Positions 58,587-64,000 of a DNA stretch of 64,000 bases are shown here, one piece after another. The stretch spans positions 23,515,701 to 23,579,700 of the forward strand of contig NC_087252.1 in assembly GCF_037042905.1 (NCBI RefSeq), read 5' to 3'. Numbering within the stretch: position 1 is the stretch's first letter; each line of letters begins with the position of its first letter. Under the pieces are notes generated by a model. That model had not been told where the DNA came from and ran no database searches. It worked only from the letters and a program-made list of their open reading frames with translations. The stretch is from Lytechinus pictus (Eukaryota; Echinodermata; Echinoidea; Temnopleuroida; Toxopneustidae). The position numbers and the translations under genes were made by a program.

Positions 58587-58943
58587 CACTCGGCAAAAAA
58601 AGTTCTTGGACACTTATAAAAGTTAAAATATTCCATATAGATATTTGATTAAAGGCAAATTATTGTATGTCAACATGACCAGACAATATTCCTCTTCCAA
58701 CATGACATGACATTTTCATGTGAACATATGACTGATCCATTTCTTGCAATTTCCTTTTACTGACATTGCTATTGTTTAAAGCATGTAACCACCCATGCAT
58801 GACTGTTCACATGAAAATGTCATGTAATATTGGAAGAGGAATATTGTCTGGTCATGTTGACATACAATAATTTGCCTTTAATCGAGTATCTATATGGAAT
58901 ATTTTGATTTTTATAAGTGTCCAAGAACTTTTTTTGCCGTGTG
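58587..58943. mobile_element. TA-flanked TIR element CACTCGGCAAAAAAAG, copy in A
   Basis: Ends CACTCGGCAAAAAAAGTTCT and the inverse AGAACTTTTTTTGCCGTGTG, flanked by TA on both sides. Long inner inverted segments (ATTGTATGTCAACATGACCA and its inverse) make a foldback of 357 bp. TA duplication and terminus suit a Tc1/mariner-type MITE. The A' copy is at 60913-61269. Confidence 0.85.
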
Positions 58944-59115
58944 TATAATGTTGAGAATAAGAATTTAGCACCTCGCAAAATACATAAACATAAAATTAAA
59001 ACAATCGCCTGGTTCACAGTTCTTCTCATTTCATGAGCAAGAAAGAAAGAGTCCCATTTATTCGCATTACGATGATTTTCTTTTTTTAAATTGTGACGTT
59101 TCATCATAAACTTAC

Positions 59116-59157
59116 CATCAAGCATTGGATTACTTTCAGGTTCATCATTTTCCAAAT
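59116..59157 (-). CDS. Putative 42-nt exon, copy in A
   Basis: Lies between acceptor TTACCTCACAG|A (59158) and consensus donor GATG|GTAAGT (59116). In the open phase it reads LENDEPESNPMLD with phase-1 boundaries at both ends, so it can be spliced in or out without changing frame. It is identical in A' (61442-61483). No adjoining exon is identified, so gene membership is unknown. Confidence 0.35.
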
Positions 59158-59227
59158 CTGTGAGGTAAGATAATAGGATATTTATTTGCCCCTCTTTCTT
59201 CTTTTACGTACATGATTTTTGTGCCTT

Positions 59228-59374
59228 AAAGGACAAGTCCACCCCAACATTAATTCGATTTGAATAAACAGATAAAAATACAACAAGCACAACGCTGAAA
59301 ATTTCATCAAAATCGGATGTAAAATAAGAAAGTTATGACATTTTAAAGTTTCGCTTTATTTCACAAAACAGTTA
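59228..59374 (+). repeat. Dispersed repeat AAAGGACAAGTCCACCCC, copy in A
   Basis: It opens AAAGGACAAGTCCACCCCAA and contains AAAATTTCATCAAAATCGGA and AAGAAAGTTATGACATTTTA. The core is the inverse of the repeat at 46535-46725 in block B and is present again in A' (61554-61700). Immediately after it, TA and then CAGTGCGTCCCAGAAAAACG (59377) look like a mariner-type terminus. Confidence 0.65.
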
Positions 59375-59376
59375 TA

Positions 59377-59455
59377 CAGTGCGTCCCAGAAAAACGAAAT
59401 CGAGATGTATCGATGATTTATCATAACTTAATCACAAATACAATAGACAAATGAC
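59377..59455 (+). mobile_element. Mariner-like terminus, truncated
   Basis: It starts CAGTGCGTCCCAGAAAAACG after a TA, as in mariner-type inverted repeats and similar to the end at 48273. No matching opposite end is seen in A. In A' the same sequence (from 61703) is cut at 61781, where block B' begins. Sequence 59456-59695 after it is single copy and unremarkable. Confidence 0.5.
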
Positions 59456-59835
59456 CTACCATTGTAAAGCTTAGAATCTCCTCTTTCATCTGAAATTACT
59501 TAGATTATTTATCATTCACGCATGAGTGAGCAAAAGCAATTTGAAGAGGGGATACCAAAAAGTCATTTGGCGGGGACTATCTGAATATAAAAAAGAAAAT
59601 CACATGCCTAAAAGTTCAATATCTGCTCTTTTATTTGATACCTCAATTAAAGAAAATGGTCAAGAAATAATAAAGTTCTGGTTATTTGAAACAAGGTTAG
59701 CCTGGCTGGGAGGGAGTGGGCGCCATTTTTCGAAAAGTACACATGGGCGCCAAGAATCAGGTCAAATTCATGCCCCCCCCCCCCTTCTCACGAAATCCTG
59801 GATCTGCACCTGGGTTCTATAACAATAACCCAATT

Positions 59836-60425
59836 AGGGCAATCATCCCCTGACAACTACTTCAAGGAAAATATGATCCCAATATTTTTACCCCCGGGGA
59901 CTGTTACCCCCGGAAATTTACCCTCCAGACAATTACCCTCGGTACAGAGCCTTTAAAATGCCATCGACGTGACGACATGACGTGATACTTTTTCTTGCCA
60001 TGTGTGATTAATAAGCTTATTATTTCGACATGGAGATATATTCTATCTTGTCAAGTCGATATGTCGACATGGCGAGATATGAAGTGTACAAGTCCCGGCG
60101 AGAATCCCGATATATCGCCATGTTGACAGATAACTTGTTACAAGTCGACTTGGAAAGATAAAATATCTCACCATGTTGACGTATAACTTTTTATATGTGG
60201 ACTTGGCAGGATAACGTATCTCGCCATGCGGACATAATAAGCTTATTTAGTCGACATGGCACGATAAAGTATCTCGCCATGTCGTCAAGTCAATGGCATT
60301 TGAAAGGCTCCGTACGAGGGGTAATTGGCGTCTAGAGGGTAAATTTCCGGGGGGGGGGGAACAGTCCCCGACGATAAAATATGGGAATATTTTTCTTGAA
60401 GTAGTTGTCAGGGGGCGATTGTCCT
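59836..60425. mobile_element. Foldback element in A', AGGGCAATCATCCC ends
   Basis: Counterpart of 51604-52211, with the same inverted ends and the same TCGACATGGC/GAGATA words in the centre. It is slightly shorter because ATTACCCCGGATA and a few bases near the right end are missing. Confidence 0.85.
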
Positions 60426-60912
60426 TTGGGTCATCGTTAAAGAACCCCATGGACTCGTATCATTGACCTTTTGACCTCTTGATGACATTGGATCTCACTA
60501 TATCCTGATCATAATTTTACACACAGCGCGGACTATCGGACCCGCGGTCTATCGGGCTGTAACCGATACGACCTAGAAAGTATAGTATTGCCATTGCTGA
60601 TATTATTACGATTAATTTTTTTTGTCTAGCATGTAAGAAGCATTCACAATAGAAATGTGGTTTGGCCTCTGTGGGTTACGGTCGTTATTCCGAAGGTTCA
60701 TTATCCCGAAGGTTCGAATATTCTGAAGGTTCGTTATTCCTAAGATTCGTAATTCTGATGGTTCGTAATTCCAAATGATATTGTGGTTCTAACTTTGCCT
60801 TAGGGATTGTTAAACAGATAAAGAGGACAAGTCAAGGCATTTTGCAACCATTGGTTTGTACACGACGCCAAGCAGAAGACAGCTATCCCGATAAGCTGAT
60901 ATCTTTCATATA

Positions 60913-61269
60913 CACTCGGCAAAAAAAGTTCTTGGACACTTATAAAAGTTAAAATATTCCATATAGATATTTGATTAAAGGCAAATTATTGTATGTCAAC
61001 ATGACCAGACAATATTCCTCTTCCAACATGACATGACATTTTCATGTGAACATATGACTGATCCATTTCTTGCAATTTCCTTTTACTGACATTGCTATTG
61101 TTTAAAGCATGTAACCACCCATGCATGACTGTTCACATGAAAATGTCATGTAATATTGGAAGAGGAATATTGTCTGGTCATGTTGACATACAATAAGTTG
61201 CCTTTAATCGAGTATCTATATGGAATATTTTGATTTTTATAAGTGTCCAAGAACTTTTTTTGCCGTGTG
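60913..61269. mobile_element. TA-flanked TIR element CACTCGGCAAAAAAAG, copy in A'
   Basis: Counterpart of 58587-58943 within the duplicated block, same ends and TA flanks, 357 bp. It was duplicated with the block rather than inserted independently, as the flanking DNA is also shared. Confidence 0.85.
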
Positions 61270-61441
61270 TATAATGTTGAGAATAAGAATTTAGCACCTC
61301 GCAAAATACATAAACATAAAATTAAAACAATCGCCTGGTTCACAGTTCTTCTCATTTCATGAGCAAGAAAGAAAGAGTCCCATTTATTCGCATTACGATG
61401 ATTTTCTTTTTTTAAATTGTGACGTTTCATCATAAACTTAC

Positions 61442-61483
61442 CATCAAGCATTGGATTACTTTCAGGTTCATCATTTTCCAAAT
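61442..61483 (-). CDS. Putative 42-nt exon, copy in A'
   Basis: Identical to 59116-59157, including acceptor and donor. On the minus strand it lies downstream of the B' death-domain exon. That exon ends in a stop, so the two are unlikely to be in one reading frame. Confidence 0.35.
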
Positions 61484-61781
61484 CTGTGAGGTAAGATAAT
61501 AGGATATTTATTTGCCCCTCTTTCTTCTTTTACGTACATGATTTTTGTGCCTTAAAGGACAAGTCCACCCCAACATTAATTTGATTTGAATAAACAGATA
61601 AAAATACAACAAGCACAACGCTGAAAATTTCATCAAAATCGGATGTAAAATAAGAAAGTTATGACATTTTAAAGTTTCGCTTTATTTCACAAAACAGTTA
61701 TACAGTGCGTCCCAGAAAAACGAAATCGAGATGTATCGATGATTTATCATAACTTAATCACAAATACAATAGACAAATGAC

Positions 61782-63212
61782 AAACAACAGACGCAGGTAA
61801 TTCGAAGAGGTAACCACATTGCGAGTGTGACCTTGCAGATGCCCAGTGTGGAAACGTCGGAATTTGCGTGGGTGTGTGGTCTCTTTGACCAATCAGAGTG
61901 AAGTATTCTTTCTTTATAAGCTGCTAAATGAACTTGGCCTATGAAAAGCTGACTGCTGACCCATCTAAACACCTCTTCTTATAAAACCTATATCATATTA
62001 AAGCTTAGATCTTCAGCTTTATCATAATTTTAAGATCATCTAGGTTCGCACAGTAATTGAGTATATAACAACAATTTTGGTTGCATGAAAATAGTGCAAA
62101 CACCTTCCGATCGTGAATATCACTAGGATAAAATTAGCTACTCTTTTTGAGGACCTGCCAACTGACTGCCTCTATCTAATTCTCAATTGAAAAACATAGT
62201 TCATAGTTCATAAAAATCCATTAAATCATTCACCAAATAGTTCAGCAGCGAGATGGATTTGACCAGCCTTTTCTAGAGCAGTCTGCAAGGCTTTCAGCTC
62301 TGTATGCTTTGTTTGCTTCTTTCTCCACCTACGGAGCATTGAAAGAGTTCCCATAAACGACACTCCTGTCTCTCTCTTGTTCTCCTCAACGTAACGGTCA
62401 ATATCCTCTGGTCCGAAGCCAAGGGCCATTCCCAGATCATATATCTCTTTACGTGAGACAACTTTATCTGCAATGGTTTTTAAGATGTCATCAAAGTCCT
62501 TCCCTCGAGCAGGATTCATCCTAAAAAGTTTATTTGATAAATGATTACAGAGTGTGAATTCTCATAACTGTGCTGATTTCCTCTATTACGGCCTTTCAAC
62601 TCCCAAATTATCTCCAATCATTTTTTTTTACTTTCTAAAAGTCAATTCCACCCAAGAAAATATTGATGTGAATCAATAGAGAAAAATCGAAAAAGGCATA
62701 ATGCTGTATATTTCACCAAAATCACTCTTTATTTTTTGTTTGTTAATGTTTGAATTGTACAATATTTCATTCTTTACAAGTTTCACAATGGGGACCAACT
62801 GTATTAAACCATGTAATATTTAAACAATGGTAATGACATGTTCAGGGAGGAGTTTAAAAATGAGGAGGAATTAGAATGTCCCGTACTTCATATCGTGAAA
62901 AAGAAAATAAAGAGTGAGTGGGTGACGTCATTAGTTTCCTAATTTGCATACCGAACAGTGTGTGCATATAGCTGTTTTATAAAATTATGCGATTCTTTAA
63001 AATGTCATAACTTTTTATTTTACACTCTTTTTAATGATTTGGATGCGTCATGGTTGTGAGATTCTTTCTCTTTCTTTATTTATATCAGCTTCTTTGTCTA
63101 GGTAAACTTTTTTGTGTGTTCACGTTTTTACCCTCGAAAATGTTGATAATTCATATTTTTTCTTATCTTTCCGGGTTATGCTCGTGTTATAATTGATCTA
63201 TTCTTGTCATCT
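61782..63212. repeat. Segmental duplication block B'
   Basis: The partner of block B (45391-46821). Its left edge cuts the AGATGGGTCAGC element and abuts the truncated mariner-like end of A'. Its right edge abuts the terminal satellite. It contains the second death-domain exon and the AAGTTATGACATTTT repeat (about 62925-63115). Confidence 0.9.
62226..62519 (-). CDS. Death-domain exon, copy 2
   Basis: A 97-codon paralogue of 45835-46128, same length and stop, preceded by a better acceptor (AACTTTTTAG|G). It carries 15 amino-acid differences from copy 1, mostly charge-changing (for example G14K, D27Y, G41D, N67K, N68K, E71K, E76K, D86G, counted from the shared Met). Hydrophobic core positions (LGMALGFGPEDI, GTLSMLRRWR) are unchanged. 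No upstream exon is seen, because the block ends at 63212. It may be a functional second gene's exon or a relic. Confidence 0.7.
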   Translation of the reverse strand: MNPARGKDFDDILKTIADKVVSRKEIYDLGMALGFGPEDIDRYVEENKRETGVSFMGTLSMLRRWRKKQTKHTELKALQTALEKAGQIHLAAELFGE

Positions 63213-64000
63213 TATTTCATATCGGCCTGGGATATGCGATTCTGGTGTCTAAACCACTGTTTTCAAGGGTCAAAATAATACATTTGGACAAATTTTAAGG
63301 ACAGTCAGTATTCTGGTAGGCCAAAAATCCAATATGGCTTCCAAAATTGATTCTAAAATGGCTGCTGACACTTGAAAGTGGCATATCTCACTTTATATCC
63401 GCCTGTGAGATATATGATTTCGGGGTCTAAACTATGGTTTCAAGGGTCAAATTATACATTAGGACAAGTTACAATGACAGTCAGTGATCTAGTATGTCCA
63501 AAATTCCAAGATGGCTTCCAAAACTGGAGTAAAATCATGTCTGATGTTACTTATAAAGGACCTAGTCTGTTTAATATATGTCTGGGGAATGAGTTTGGTG
63601 TCTAAACCATGGTTTAAAGGGTCAAGTAATACACTAGGGTAAGTTACAAGACCAGTCAGCTGTCTGTATGTTAAACAAATTCCAGATGACTTAAGAAATG
63701 GTTTGTAAATTGACTGTTGTTACTTAAAAGTATACATAGTTTAATAGAAATACACATTGGAGGTATGATTTGTCATCTACACTAGAGTTTAAATGGTCAA
63801 GTAATACATTGGGTTAAGTTGAAAGGACAGTCAGGCGTCAGGTATGTCCAAAAAATCGAAGATGGCTTTAAAAATGGGGGGTTTAAATAACTGTTTTTAC
63901 TTAAAAGTGGATATAGAATATTCCAAATATACCTTGGGGATATTATTTTGGTGTCTACACTAGGGTTTCAAGGGTAAAGTAATACTTTGGGACTGGTTAC
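63213..64000 (+). repeat. Satellite array, about 175-bp units, running off the window
   Basis: Five diverged units are recognisable from GTGTCTAAACCA-like words followed by TTCAAGGGTCAA, at about 63246, 63422, 63598, 63773 and 63950, that is, 174-177 bp apart. Each also has GGACAGTCAG near its middle, and most have AAGATGGCTTCCAAAA-like sequence. The array continues beyond 64000. Short open frames inside are not genes. Confidence 0.85.

Larger units (their letters stand above)
51464..59455. repeat. Segmental duplication block A (contains a 5.9-kb insertion)
   Basis: The two parts 51464-52354 and 58223-59455 together correspond to A' (59696-61781) in the same orientation, from GTTAGCCTGGCTGGGAGGGA to AATAGACAAATGAC. 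Differences are few substitutions and small indels, including an extra copy of a roughly 17-bp GGACTATCGGACCCGC unit near 52316-52345. The 5,868-bp block between is the insertion described separately. Confidence 0.92.
59696..61781. repeat. Segmental duplication block A' (empty-site copy)
   Basis: Corresponds to block A without the 5.9-kb insertion. It contains the AGGGCAATC foldback (59836-60425), the empty target (60551-60552), the GTTATTCCGAAGG minisatellite (about 60674-60775), the CACTCGGCAAAAAAAG element (60913-61269), the 42-nt putative exon (61442-61483), the AAAGGACAAG repeat (61554-61700) and the start of a mariner-like terminus (61703). Confidence 0.92.

Noticed and set aside
58820-59155. 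111-codon minus-strand frame across A (and its copy at 61146-61481)
   Set aside because: Most of it runs through a splice donor and into the inverted arm of the CACTCGGCAAAAAAAG element. Only the first 42 nt have exon-like signals.

Overview
This is a window of animal nuclear DNA, AT-rich, intron-bearing and loaded with transposons. Spliced genes, CR1/Jockey-group LINEs, tRNA-derived SINEs with TTA-rich tails, many short terminal-inverted-repeat (TIR) elements and frequent TAGGCCTA palindromes point to a marine invertebrate deuterostome, most likely an echinoderm such as a sea urchin. That assignment is inferred from sequence style, not from a database match.

Conventional genes are few, and all lie on the minus strand. 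(1) A four-exon C2H2 zinc-finger protein at 5559-9890: all three introns have GT/AG ends, the phases agree, and the summed exons give an uninterrupted 685-residue protein. (2) A 572-residue protein of unknown family in one long exon (18528-20246). (3) Two copies of a death-domain exon (45835-46128 and 62226-62519) inside a duplicated 1.43-kb block, with one likely upstream exon at 47350-47419. A 42-nt putative exon is also duplicated (59116-59157 and 61442-61483).

Mobile DNA occupies much of the rest. There is a nearly complete plus-strand LINE at about 27.3-31.65 kb with a signal-peptide-like N-terminus, a 2A-like motif, an intact endonuclease and an intact reverse transcriptase in a shifted frame. 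A second LINE at 36.6-39.5 kb (minus) is broken by a frameshift, an apparent internal deletion and a late stop. Truncated LINE ends lie near 10.8-11.6 kb and 26.9 kb. Two full SINEs sit at 15.6 and 46.95 kb. Two hAT-type elements have exact 8-bp target-site duplications (24835-26466 and 32587-33032). Many MITEs and foldback elements and several degenerate satellites fill the remainder.

The right third (45-64 kb) is a mosaic. Block B (45391-46821) recurs as B' (61782-63212), and block A (51464-59455) recurs as A' (59696-61781), with the blocks joined in a different order. Block A carries a 5,868-bp insertion (52355-58222) that A' lacks, so A' shows the empty site. The insertion has short TIRs, a minisatellite array built on the palindrome CCAACGTTGG at each end, and a nested 640-bp foldback element with its own 5-bp target duplication. 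It is the best candidate for an undescribed system here. The window ends inside a satellite of about 175-bp units.
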